DNA of 64,000 nucleotides. It comes from Astrocystis sublimbata (lineage: Eukaryota; Ascomycota; Sordariomycetes; Xylariales; Xylariaceae). The notes under the pieces are model-generated. The model made no database searches. It was not told where the DNA came from and saw nothing but the letters and a program-made list of their open reading frames with translations. How positions within the stretch are numbered: the stretch's first letter is position 1; every line of letters starts with the position of its first letter. Positions 42,491-54,890 of this stretch are shown here, one piece after another. A program made the position numbers and the translations under genes. The DNA lies in contig JAJNNY010000097.1 of NCBI GenBank assembly GCA_022453515.1, positions 1 through 64,000 of the forward strand, given 5' to 3'.

Positions 42491-44141
42491 GTAACCGGGG
42501 TTATGTGGACAAGAGTCATATTTTATTGGTGGATGACTTGCAAGAGGAGCGCTTTCGCTCGTGGAAAGCTGGACAGCAGGGGGGGGGATGGTGTGTGCTG
42601 CCTGCTTGGCCAGTATGGCCTGCAGATCAGGTGCTCAGGGATAAGAAGAAGTATCACTCTGCCGCAAATCACTAGCCATACTTTGGGGTGGCCGTCCAGG
42701 CAGGCAGGCAGCAGGTCTCAGCAAACGTATCTCTCTGAATTGGTCAGCACGTGTCAGACCGGTCCGTGGCGTGGCCTACCGGCCCTCGGCAAGCTCTAAA
42801 CGGCCAGTCGTGTGGGCACTGCAACGCCTGATTATATGCAATGCAACATGTTTACTGTGTCCAACATATTGCAGCAACTGGTTGTGATCCCCGGCAAAGA
42901 ACCTGCTCTGGCCCCTCCTCTCTCGCATGCTTGTGTACCAATGTGTCAGGGGTGGCAGCATGGCTACAGTAGTGTGGGCTATCTACTAACGCCACTCTCA
43001 TTCTCTTGATAATGTACAAGGGGCGTGCAATTTTGTGGCAGAGAACTTGGTTGGTGGATCTCTGTGAGGCACCAGCTGCGCAGCAACAACTGTCCAGTGC
43101 CAGAATGCATCAGCTTTCGTAGGACGCTTGCTTGTTGGTACCGAAGAATGCAAGGGCTTGTTTTCGGCCCTCAAAGGCCCTCGCTCAAAGCTGTCCTATA
43201 GATCGTGGCGAGGATCATCCTGTAGGGACTGACGTCGTATGTCACCCACTGTGCACTCGGTACTGCGTGCTATTGCAGTGTATATCCTGCGAGTTGTCCC
43301 ATATTGTATGGTCTAGAAGGTGTCAGAGTCAACTCTGGCTCGTCTAGCACCTCAGGTGATGAAACACGTCTTGAAATATTCCCTGGATGAACAACTGAAT
43401 ATGGGGCATACCATGGTCCTATCCTTTATTAACCTTCTGACAATGTCCTAGAAGATAGAACGCAAGCCATACACTTCCGTGAGATGCACGTCATAGTTTC
43501 TGAGGAGCTGGACTTCGCCGAGGCCAGGTGGATAATAAACACCTTTTCTTTTGGTGAAGCCTAAACCTCTGCTACTGTGGACACCAATACAGATACAACA
43601 CCACCGCACAATTGTGGCTGCCTGGTGTCAGGAGATGTCTAGGCGGGACAGCCGATAAAAGCTTGCTTCAGGGGTTGCAAATTACACCCACCACTTGTAT
43701 ACAGTCTGCGTAGCCCGCACATCTTGTCCATAGTGTGCATATGAGAGGAATGCTGGAACATCTCGGAGGGGGGGCTGAATGCCTAAAGGCCGATGATCAT
43801 CTCCACCTTTTTTGATCAATGGCGGAAGTCTTGCCACAGTGCAGCCACATAGGCTGAGGGATGTGTTTATACTGTTGTAGTCCTACACACAGGGGTAATG
43901 TAGATGTGGCAATGCGCGAAGCGATTAATACTATCCACCACTGCTGCACATGAACAACACAGTGTATTAATGCTAGAAATATACTTTCAGGCATGCAGTA
44001 ATTACTATTGCGGCTGGGAGTATGGTGGCAAGAGCGTGGATGGAACAGGAGTGCATTTTTCATACAATAGCAAGTCTGTAAGCTATAACAATCTGACAGA
44101 CTATGGGAAGCCTTTGCAAAATATCAACTTTGAAACATGTA
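42491..44141. other. Gene-free stretch
   Basis: Neutral composition with several short open frames and no recognisable domain on either strand. It includes the 3' flank of the GC-rich gene and the region beyond the truncated end of the BCS1-like relic. Confidence 0.4.
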
Positions 44142-44860
44142 CTAGCAGTCCTTTGCGGAATGAACCAATTCATCAAGAGACCTTAGTGCGTTGCCAGCAA
44201 CACCCCTGAAATTCTGTAGGTAATTGATGACTTGTGCAGGAGTGAGGGTATCCAGGGGCACCTTTTCCCCGAACTGGGCTGCTAGTGATTGTAAATCCTT
44301 CTTTGACTCATCATCTGCAACATCCTCTGGACGGAAGATTAAAAGGAAAAGCCTTCGCGCCATAGCTGTGTCGACGAACTGCATGTGAATGTGCTTATCA
44401 ATCCGCCCTGCGCAGATCAGTGCGGTGCTGAGTTTATTCTTCTGATTTGTAGTCATAATCAAAACCCGACCCTCTCTAGCTGCTACTCCATCGATAGTAT
44501 TGAGAAGGCAAGCCATAGTCACAGCAATATCCTTTTCTATGACAATAGCGCTGGGTTCGGGAGCACCGAATCTTGTGCACCAGTCATCGATGTCTTCAAA
44601 AGAGCCACGCACCTAAGTGGGAGATTCTGAAATAGGGTTTTGAACTGTTCATCTTTAATGCCAACAAGGTTGATCTGGTACACCGAGAGTCCCACTTCAG
44701 TGGCGGCAGCGTGGACCAAACTGCTTTTCCCTGTTCCCGGTGGTCCGTAGATGAGGTGGCCTTTTCTCATTGGTTGACCTCTTTTTGCCAGCCATTCTCG
44801 TGATTAAAGCGAATAAAACTCCCTAATCTGAGCTACGAGATCTGGTATATGTTTAGAAAC
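44142..44860 (-). pseudogene. BCS1-like AAA ATPase remnant
   Basis: Minus strand. REWLAKRGQPMRKGHLIYGP with Walker A GPPGTGKSS, then VGLSVYQINLVGIKDEQFKT. A 1-nt frameshift near 44600 leads into FEDIDDW (Walker B region), MACLLNTIDGVAAREGRVLI, the second-region motif MTTNQKNKLSTALICAGRID and the AAA lid up to TAG 44142. Upstream of Walker A an in-frame TAA replaces a probable Gln (FYSL-stop-SREWL). BCS1 relatives are membrane AAA translocases; fungi carry many lineage-specific copies. The N-terminal BCS1 domain and the C-terminus are missing. Confidence 0.75.
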
Positions 44861-45052
44861 TATAATAGTAGATAATGGTCGTAGCTTGAGATTTAAAAGT
44901 TGTATCTATTAGCTCCTAACAGGTATAAAGATATAGTACTGTTGCTCTGAGTAAAGATGGGCTTCTTTAGAAAGTCTTAGCAATGGTCCGTTGCTTAAGC
45001 CAAAAGAGTGAATGTGAATGCTGCTTTGACTTTTGGGTTTTAAAAGTGCGTA

Positions 45053-46881
45053 ACGTCATCCACAAGCCGATGCTGCACTTTTTACTATTTCTTCACCTTC
45101 CACATTTAATTATAAATATCTTACCAACCACATTATACTACCTAAATCAAGTGAAACTAATCTACAGCTAGCGATTTAGGCTAAAAAACGTAACCCTAAA
45201 CTTTCTTTTCAGAAAATTACAAAAATCTACAATGTTTGCGCTACTATAATCGCGAAACGCCTCGCCGGTTTTTAACTAGTTTATTTATCGAACCGAAAAT
45301 CGCGAAAGTTTACAATGTCTAAAGAGGATACAATTATTAAACGCGTAATTAAGCTAGATTTGCGAGCATTTCCTTCCCGGCTTTGATACATTAAAGAAAT
45401 AGCTAATATCCTCCGATGTACATGCGATACAAAGCCTGTTGGATATAACTGGGCCTCGAATTTTATATAATAATAACCTAACTTCTAGACACGTTTAAAT
45501 CGTTGAATTAATTACTAGCGAGCTTTTAACGAAGATCCTGCAAATTATTACGTATGGTTTACGCTTATAGCTAATATAATCGCGAAATACGGTATTTAGG
45601 TAAAGGATATATTTAACTTCGATAAATCGGGGTTTTTTATAAGTATAATTATAACTAGAATAGTTATAATAAGCTTAGAAAAACGTAGGAGACCTAGGCA
45701 GGCCTAGAAAGGAGGCAGAGAATAGGTTATAGTAGTTTAAGCTATTAATTCTTAAGGTTGGGTAGTACTGCTGTATATTATCTTTATAGGCGCGTATCAC
45801 TTCGCGTTTTAGTATCGCGATATTATTTTACTACCTAATTAGGTTATTAATCTTTTAAATAACAGTTAGACTATAAACGAGATAGGCGTAAGATAGCTAT
45901 GATATTTTGATTTATATACTTAGAGCTGTACAAAGGGTATAAAACGCCTTTTGATCCTTAATAGTTACGAAAACTACTACTCGATAGATTTTAAGGATTA
46001 TTGCAAGAATAACGGCATAGTTACCCTTTATATGCCTACCCATTCGTTATACAAACTCCAGCCTTTCGATCTAGTACTTTTTAGTGTGCTAAAACGCCTT
46101 TACTCGTCATATATCGAGGATTTATTGCGGCGGTACCAAACCCACGTTGCAAAGGAGGATTTTTTAGCTGGGTTTTTAAAAGCGTTTATAAGTACTTTTA
46201 TAGAAAAAAACATTCGATCGGGATTTAAAGCTGCTAGAATTGTCCCTTTAGATACAGAGAGGGTGATTTTTTCGTTAGATATGAAAAAAAACGAAAAAAC
46301 TCCCTCTGTTAAGCCTGAACTGCCCCCCTAGCTTGGACTTCCAAGATACCTACCACCTCCCTTAAAGCCTCGGAATAGTCAACTCTTATTAAAACAGTGT
46401 CCAAATATATCAAAAGAGCTCACTAATACTGATTTTTAGGTTAATTGATTTAATTACAAAGGCTATATATATTATAATATATAAGAACGCCCTTTTATAT
46501 TAAAAGGTTAAAGATTTTTAAAAGACTAACTATATATTTAGTAAACGTTACAGGCAAAAAAACAAGCAACTAGTACGTAGAGGACCTTTTACTATAAAGG
46601 ATTCTTAAGTTCTACGGGAATTAAAAGGCGATAATAATGTTGAATCAGTAGTGGAAGGTGAAAGTAGTCGTCCAGCGAAAAGGGCGCGGACGGGTCAGAG
46701 GCGTTATGGCATCTGCGGCGGTACGGGACATAATGCGCGAACATGTCAAATAGATGTAAAAGCCTCCAAAGAAGACGATTCTAATTGATTTGAACTGTTT
46801 TAATTGCGTTGTTGTTGTTGTGTTTTTGGTAATGGCGTGAAATGGGTGTTGAAAAGTGCAGCATCGGCTTGTGGATGACGT
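45053..46881 (+). mobile_element. Pogo/Fot-type Tc1-mariner transposon with perfect 30-bp terminal inverted repeats
   Basis: The element starts ACGTCATCCACAAGCC (45053) and ends with the exact complement, GGCTTGTGGATGACGT (46881). The 30-bp inverted repeats (45053-45082 and 46852-46881) match at every position. TA dinucleotides flank both ends (45051-45052, 46882-46883), the target duplication of this superfamily. Total length is 1829 bp. The internal transposase is heavily RIP-mutated, so the copy is complete in structure but non-autonomous. Confidence 0.92.
45315..46788 (+). pseudogene. Pogo/Fot-like DDE transposase (RIP-inactivated)
   Basis: ATG 45315 (MSKEDTIIKR) is followed by a CENP-B/Tc5-type HTH (LDLRAFPSRL-stop-YIKEIANIL, KPVGYNWASNFI). 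Then come the first catalytic Asp region IFNFDKSGFF, LLILNSYENYYSIDFKDYCK (normally ILDGHESH), the conserved GIVTLYMPTHSLYKLQPFDL, the 3' helical part to FKAARIVPLDTERVIFSLDM, and a zinc-knuckle-like end (RRYGICGGTGHNARTCQID) before TGA 46786. Many Trp and Gln codons have become TAG/TAA, and the catalytic Asp-Gly-His motif is changed. The N-terminal pipsqueak-like segment usual in this family appears to be missing. Confidence 0.85.
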
Positions 46882-49329
46882 TACTAAAAAATAAATAAAT
46901 TACTTCCCTAAAAAAAGAAACTGCTTGCTTGAAGGAAACATAGGACTAAGAGGTTTCGTTTTTTTCTTTTATAAGTAGGTTATTAATAAGTTGATTTATA
47001 TAAAACCTATTATAAGTAATAATAAGAGAGGATCCTTTAGTACTTTATTTCTATTGCTCGACTTATTTTATAAAGATAGGAAAAGTGTCGCTGGATTTTA
47101 GCACAAATAACTCCCTTCCTGCTAACGTTAGTTTAAACTAAAAATGACTTGGAGAACAAACTTACTTTATAGTATGTAGCTAAATAGCCATAATACTATA
47201 AATCGTAGGACAGGTATATAGTAATATACTAAAAGCCTAAGGAAAAATATAGTTAATAACTGTTCTTAGGCTTATAAGCTGTAATTATAGGTTGCTTAAG
47301 ATAAAACTATATAGTAGTAAGAATAACGGATCTATAATAATATATGTTTAAGAAAGAAGTAAAGCTTTAAAGTGTTGAAAGATATAAAGGAGGGCGATAA
47401 AAAAGGGATTTTATCAAGTTGAAATAATAATATAGGAGTTTAATATAAGTAAATAAAAGCAGCACGTAGTTAAATATAATAGTACTTATAACTATAAGCT
47501 TTTTTCTTTATTACTATTAAAAAGATCACAATTACTTTAAAAAGTGGGGTTCTAGGATTAATCACTCCTTAGATACCTCTGCTTCGTTTAGCCTAGCTTA
47601 TAGGCTTTAATAAACAAACTAGAAATAGAAATACATCATAATATGAAGCAGTACTACATTGAACGGCCCAAAGCCTTAATTAGTAGTCACACCCCGCGGA
47701 CTACTATATAAACAACTTTCTCTAGCCTGTTAGTGCTAGCTATTATAAGACAGGGAGTGAACAAGAAGTACCTGCTACGTATTAACATTATTAAATAGGG
47801 AAGGAAGCCTTATAGAAAAGGGTTACTATTGAACACACCCTAAATAAAGCGTGTAATAGAACAAAAACCCTATAGTTGGAAAAGAGTGCAGCTATATATA
47901 TGGTGATTTAATTTATAAGATGTGTTATTTAAAGCCATCTAGTAAACAGCGTACTTGTTTCTAAAGCCATACCCGCCCCCCTTAAGACAAGTTACTTCTT
48001 CTAACTATATGTCCCTAGTTTTAGTTATTTAACCGCCGTACTAATTTAACCAGCCTTATTACGTAGTTCCTTGTTTCTAGCCATAAGCTAGTTGCTTCGG
48101 GCTTAGATTTAGTAGAGGCCTTTGCTTATTTTTTCAGGGTATCTGTGATTTTCCTTCATATCTGGATTAGTAAGATGATAATAAGAAGCACAGATATAAC
48201 AGGCTTGTATATTCCCTTTAAAGTTTTTATTATGGACTTCGCTTGCACTTAGCGCTGGTTCTCCGCTTTGAGATAACATCTTATATATACTTATATACGT
48301 GGCTGTTACTAATTCTATATTCAGCGAGTCGAGATTGTTGGGTGGTCGGGATAGTGTTTAAGGCATATAGTCCAAACAACCTAGAGGATCGAAGGATTTT
48401 ATAACCGTGGTTGTTTCAACTGGACTGGAACGTAACATACTAGCCATCTCCGACTGGCACAACGATAATACATTACATTCATTTTCCTGGTACTTGCGTG
48501 ATCTACTCGCTAGATTGGGCTTGGAATGCGAGGTGTGAAGCCATGCCCAAACCTCGGTATGCCATGGTAGCGAGTTGATTCTGAGGCGGGAGGCAATATG
48601 CGTCGGCAGCTATGGGATGACGTGATTGCTTGCCACTGAAGCATCGCCTCGTGCGAAGGGGCAGCGCTAGAGGTTCACCTCCTGCTCTTGAGAAAAGTAT
48701 TGGCTGCAGCGCTGCACACAGGGTATGGGGCTAATACGAGGTATTACTACCCTCATATTCATTATGCTTGAATCACTAGCTTTCAATAGTTATCTCTTAA
48801 AGGCTTAGGTGACGCGAACCTGGCGGACTACTAGAATCGACTGCTTTGTTCGATACCACTACATAATGTACATAATGTAGGCGTGGTACTGCGGAATCTC
48901 TTCCTATTCGCTCAACGGTTATCAGAGTGTTCAACTAAGGATTGCGGCTGTCTATCAGGAGGTCCCGGTGTTATACGAGCATGGTGTAAGCGAGATAGGA
49001 CGTGGAAGCCTCGAGTCCACTGCACGAAGAATGCGCTGGAGCGGGTATTGAAGTGGCGTTAAAGCCTGCCATAAACGAAGAGCCCTGCTCCTCCAGGTAG
49101 TAGTGTCATCATTTCGTAGCAGAGCTTTGGCCCGCTGGTCCCCCACGCAGTTGACCTTTCGGACAGCCGGCATGAATACATAGGGAATATTAATTACTAC
49201 TACACCGGCCCATGGCTTCGTACTTATTCTCTCTCACTCATAGCGGGACTTGAGTCGAAGGTACATAAGAATTAATATGATGGAATTGGACTGCGCCAGA
49301 CAAGGCTAATTAAACATTCTTGGGGTGAT
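46882..49329. other. AT-rich RIP-relic stretch, then gene-free mixed sequence
   Basis: To about 48.3 kb the sequence is very AT-rich and TA-rich, with no readable frame, as expected of mutated repeats. From 48.3 to 49.3 kb composition normalises, but the short minus-strand frame at 48955-49173 has no recognisable features. Confidence 0.45.
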
Positions 49330-50487
49330 CTAGTCTTCTAGATCAAGAGATTGTACATCTGAACAAAGTACCTCTGCGCCGCCACCCGCTACACTGAATT
49401 TGTTAAGACTCTCATCAAATTTCAAGCATCCTCTCTCAGCTTTCGCCATTTGGTACCCAATCCAAACAATGCTATTTACTCTGTGAGTCGATATAGCTGG
49501 GACTTCTGGGGCCGTGATATCTGTGAATCGATTGCATGTCGGGTAAGATGGAGGATAACCACCAGTGAAAGACAAGCCTTGTAATGCAAATCCCTCAAAA
49601 AGAGAACGAGAACATCGCGGGGGTTCGTCGCTCCTGACACGGTCGATGGGCAGAGAAGAGAGCTTTCTGTTCAAGAACACAACAAAGGATTCCCACGGCA
49701 TAACCTCCTGCCAAGCCTTTTGGTGAGCGCTCATCCCAGGTAATGTCGCTAGGTACCAGCTCGTCATTGCGAAGACATGAATGTAAGGAAGGACATTGTC
49801 GTCAACGTGTCGGCCAAGCACTACCTTGGTCATTTCCGTAGCAAGCTCTAGTTTCCTGCTCATTTCTTTGATTTTTGAGTCATCAGCTGATGGAGGGAAT
49901 AAACATATAAGAGCGCAGTAATGGATGACAGCCATTTGACATCCCTCCACTCTCCATCCCTCTCCCGAACGGTCGATATGCGCATCTAGCTCACTGAGGA
50001 ATTCATCAAGCACGTCTTGATGCGATTGGTTGAGGTATAACGCAGCGTGGACCTTCGCGCAGAGTAGACTCATAGTGATATTCATATTGACGTAGACTCC
50101 GCGTTTAAGAATAGCATCTATATATAGTGAGCCAAGACGTATATCGGATGGGCTCGGGACACATAATAACATATGATAGTAGTGCAATTGCTCGATAAAC
50201 CTATCACCAATGGACAGATCCCCGAGGAGGTGCCATTGTTTCCCTTGTGTAGGATCCTTGTGTATCAGGCCGACACAAAGGTCTTTGCCGGTTGGTAATT
50301 AATCAGCGTTGTTAGAGCAATACGCTGCCATCGCACGGAATTTGGCAATTGTTTCTGTCATGCCATCGACGTCCCATTTCTCTTCATGTGGGATTGATGC
50401 CAATTTATAAGCATCAGAAAGAAAAGATGTAATGAACCGTTCAGTATGAGGCAATTCCTTCGTTAGAAACTCCAACGGCCTTTTCAT
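49330..50487 (-). pseudogene. C-terminal region of an EST1/SMG-like (telomerase-binding, DNA/RNA-binding) fungal protein, one nonsense codon
   Basis: From ATG 50487 (MKRPLEFLTKELPHTERFIT) the frame runs to TAG 49330, broken only by TAA 50299-50301 after AAYCSNNAD. It continues PTGKDLCVGLIHKD, QWHLLGDLSIGDRFIEQLHY, LGSLYIDAILKRGVYVNMNI, LFEGFALQGLSFTGGYPPSY, RFTDITAPEVPAISTHRVNS and IVWIGYQMAKAERGCLKFDE. The LRGL-like segment followed by a WIGY motif is what I know from the C-terminal half of fungal EST1A/SMG7-like DNA/RNA-binding proteins. The TPR-like N-terminal domain is not seen upstream, where a TGA precedes the ATG in frame. It is therefore a truncated and interrupted copy. Confidence 0.55.
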
Positions 50488-53400
50488 CCCGAACTCTCAC
50501 ATTCGGGATGAGATGTTCAAGCCGGGCGGCATCTGGTTATATCCTGTAAGGTGGTCCTAGGTGCTCGGGTGTAATGGATCATGCCCATAATTCCGCCTAG
50601 AGATCCAAACCTTCTTGAGGTAACGTTAATTCCTGTGTAAGATGAGGACTTGCACCAATTAGTCCTTGCCGTTCTGCCCTTATCGTGCACAGCACACTTG
50701 TAGAGCCTTTAGCTACGGCTTGCCAGAAGTGCCGCGGGCGTATTTGTCCTGGCCCTAGTCTCAGTGCCTTACGCCACGCCCTTGCTCTTGGTCATAACTC
50801 CCACTTATTACGCGCCTACAAACAACCATCCATCCTTAAGTAAGCATAGGACCCTTATAGTACGTTCTCCTCGCTTACGTACAGATAGTCTTATCCCGAT
50901 GATCCTAACATAGCACAATCACAGAGACAACCTGAATAGCGTATACATACTCCAAGCTGTACGGTCACTTATACATTTACTGTACGTCCTACTACAAGTG
51001 GAAACCCTCCCGGCGTATACCATCGACTTCATATCGCCAGATGAATACATCAGCACACTCATCTTGGAGAAGGAAGGATCAAATGAAATTGCTTCGAAGA
51101 TCAGGGAAGAGGAAAAAAGCTGGTATGTAAGGTAATATGTACATATCGACAAGATATTTGGGCCTACTCTCTCGTCGAACCACCACCCGTCTTGCAAAGA
51201 GAGGGCTTTCCCCCACTTTTGATCCGGACTTTCAGATCAATCACAAACCAGCACCGGCGCATTTGGCAGTGGGTTGAGAGCGCAGCAGTCAACATACCAT
51301 AACAGCAATGGGAAGTCAGGACGACCGCTGCGTCTGCACCGACGGCTGTAAAACAAAATTGTAGATCGGCGATCTGCATGCTCACAGAATACAGCTGCGA
51401 CAACGGCTCGAACTCACCGTGTGGCAATGGTTTCTTCACAATCTCACCGCCCTATTCATTAACCGTTTTGACAAGTCAGATTGTGGCCGTGGCCTGCGTA
51501 TTGATGCCAAGATGCATGCTGGCGCCTTTTTAATCGAGTAATATACAGGTGAGCTAATTATGCCACTAAGCTCTAAGACTTGACTTAAGTCATTGCATGA
51601 AAATTGGGCATAAGACAAGTGCATCTAATGGAAATTGACAGCTCTTCTACCGCCTCAAAATCTGTATTAGTGAAGGCCCTAACGTGAGACTTCTCATCTA
51701 CCCCTCTCCACTTCCTAACCACGCAATAGTGGCTGCCATGCATTACTAGCACGCCTTGCCTCTGTCCCCATCGTACCCCAATCATTTGTCAAGACCATAA
51801 GCTGCTGCAGGGAAGGGTGGAGGCAGAGCGGTTTCATTTCTGGGGTAGAATTCACCTAAGTACCTAGTCTTCTTAATCTTTTCTAATAAGTAGCCACCAA
51901 AGTTAATTACTCTGCTGTGCAGTTGCGCAACCTTATGATTTACGTTCTTACCTTTCTATCACATATTTTGATGACTTTTAGTTCTATGACCATCCCGCGA
52001 CCCTAGCTTATTCAGTCCATTAATAGTCGTGCCGCTGACGCATTGCGTGTTATGCACAAAGACCTGGCTCATGAAGAGGGTCCATGTTGTCCGCCCTCCA
52101 CACCATCCAAATCAGAAAGCGAGATTCATTGCCAAGTGCTTGATCTGCACTCTTGCGACGAAGCTTTACAAGTCCACTACAGTATGTATGTTTCATTTGT
52201 CATAGAGCGTGTACCCCCACTAACTGTTCCAGAAAGATGTGAATTTGAACGTGTTCAAAAGAGCTAGGGTAGACTTTGATACTGATCTGTGGTTATGGAT
52301 TACACGGGCGCCAAGGAGGGTAGGAGCTGACAGTACACCGCACGATGGGCCTACATCCTAATAGTAGCATGCAGGATCTATAATATCTCGTGTGTATTAA
52401 AATCCGAGTATCCTGAGGTCTCACTTTTCTGTAATGGAATTGGAAAGCTCCTTGAATAATGGCTTAGAGTGCCGGGCTTTGTCGCCCGTTTATCAATGCT
52501 GCCGTACTGCGTGCTTAGCTAGCTGCTGGTTCCAATATGCGAAGTTCTTGCATTGCTTTCCCTGTTGCTTTATCTCAGCAGCCCATGGTTTAACTTCTTG
52601 GGGTTTACAGCCAGCTGTAAGCGGTTTCAGTGTCCTGTTTCTTTGATTTGGCATGATAAACATACAGCAAAGTTCGTCCCTGGGTTTATTAGCTCATATA
52701 AACCATGAGGTTTATTGTGTATTGACGAACTTGAGATAAATATACGTAATTCTGGATTTGACAGGGTGACATTTCCTATAAGGTTTGTGTGCAGTACACC
52801 ATTTCCGAACAACGAAGTCCTGGCTATTGCATTTCTGGTATACAACCTAACAAAGATTAGAGATTTTTTTAGTTCAGGATTTATTGGTGCAGTACCTCAG
52901 TCCACTCGTACATTATTTCGCCAAAATTGTAAAGGATGATTAAGTTGATAAGATGCAGCTAGTGACTGATCGCAAGCGCAAAGAATTACCATGTCCAGCT
53001 TTATAATCTTTTCCAGCTTGCGCAAGCTCCCACCGCTAGCTCGGAAACAAATGTGATAGGACGGCATTCATCCCGGACGCTGGTACCCGATGGACTAAAA
53101 AACATCATACGAAGTGACGGCCCAGCATGATCATCATTATGCGCCATTGCGCTGTTGCAGACCTAGCGCTGAGAGGGCATGCTTGTTTATCACAATCTCA
53201 ACCAATCTTAAAGTGTTTCAACAGATCTGTTTTATCCTACATGTTGGATTGCCTCTGTATGCAATTCATTAATATGAATCAAACCTATTGCTAGGGGGAG
53301 CACCTCTATATGTGTTTTACTTTCCCAGTATACACCCTGGCAAACTTGCAACAGAGAAAATCTCAGGTGAGGTACTATTACCATGCTGAGAACCTCATTA

Positions 53401-54825
53401 CTTATGTTACAGCGGTTGTTTTACTACTATTATAAGCTCTGCTTTTATTGAACCATATGTGTTAAATAATGCCCGAAAGTGTGATGTAATTAGATGGGAC
53501 AGTTGTGTGGTGGGACCCTGACCCCTGTAGAACCCTACATTCCATGACTGCATTGAACAAATGAGCTTGTTTGATACTGTTACATGATGTTAGATCTATT
53601 GATCAAAGTGAAAGAAATAACGATGAATGTGCAAAAAACAACACGTTGTAGTTCCAGGAGTCTGGTTACTGGTAACTTTATCCATTTTTAAAGATATGAC
53701 TCATTATTTATAAATACAGAGCTTGATCAAAAGGGCTGATAGATAATGCTTGTGTATATAGATTGGTACACACCGAATTAGCAAGGGTTCAAAGTGCTTT
53801 ACCTCTTCTCTTAAGCCAAGACAAGGTTTTATTATAGTGAAGCTTAATGGCAGCTTTCTTAGAAGGCTCCATTTTCTTGTAATGGCACTCCAAAGGTTAT
53901 CGCCTATCGATTCATTGCTTGCCCATATCTGCTAACCAACGAACTCTGTGGCAAACAGGTGTTCACTATGAAAATGGCGTGATGCAGTGCAAGACTTGGC
54001 AAGATTTGGAGTATGTACTCTCATGCAGTGCCTTCTATTAATGCCCTACACACAACCAAAAATGATCGGAATGGAAAGGTGGTTTAAGCCGATTTGGGAA
54101 AGCATCTATATTAATTAACATGCATTGGGAAGATTGGCTGCATCGGGCGCAAAGCCCATCATGGTACCTCACCACACTATACAACGTCCCAACAGCTCAC
54201 ACAACACATCCATGGTGGCATCCGAGTAATGACTACTTAGACATCCAGGATTTCCCCATTCCCCACTATGTATATAGGAGCTGTATTTGAAGCTATCCGC
54301 AAAGACTCGAGGTGCACTGCTAGACATATGGTTCTTCTGCTGCTAGGGGGATCCTTTGATCAAATATCTTGATAAGCAGCTTAGGATAGGATGAATTACA
54401 AGTGCTGGAAAGCACAAACTATTAGACGTAGGGTGTGAAATGACTTTATTGATCACGCCTAAAAGGTAGATGTACAAGGGAAGGAACTACTTGGTGACCT
54501 AGCAATAGCTCTAAGAGGTCTGGGGTCTATGTGGTACACTCACTGATCCTTATAGTAGTGGGATGCTGAATTGAATTGTCTTGGAATTCTTAATGAGCGT
54601 GCACTTCAGTCATGTAAGAGTATCCAATTTTATTTACACTCTTTGGCTCCTGTAGATGATTATTTAGTTGCTTCGTCAATTAATGAGCTAATTACTTCTC
54701 GGGCTATAATGTAAACATGAAGAATAAGTATGGAGCATGACTGTTGCTCCATTACTCAATGCCTAGTTTTCGGATGAATACACCTCGGCTGTCCTTATCT
54801 GGGTCCTCCTTGATTACCTAGGTAC
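50488..54825. other. Long gene-poor stretch with one possible coding fragment
   Basis: A plus-strand segment at 50917-51124 reads NLNSVYILQAVRSLIHLLYV, LQVETLPAYTIDFISPDEYI and LEKEGSNEIASKIREEEKSW, then meets a GTATGT donor-like site. It looks like a genuine exon of an unrecognised gene. Open frames at 51164-51785 (minus), 52043-52267 and 52715-52939 (plus) were examined and no family was recognised. From 53.0 to 54.8 kb nothing was seen. Confidence 0.35.
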
Positions 54826-54890
54826 GTTGTCCTCCTCAGTCGTGTTGTCCTCCTTGCTGGTGTTGTCCTCCTTGCTCGTGTTGTCCTCCT
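54826..54890. repeat. 18-bp tandem repeat (GTTGTCCTCCTTGCTCGT)
   Basis: Three full copies and a partial one of an 18-bp unit. On the minus strand they encode repeated EDNTSK in a short open frame (54814-55044). A gene is not demonstrated. Confidence 0.75.
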
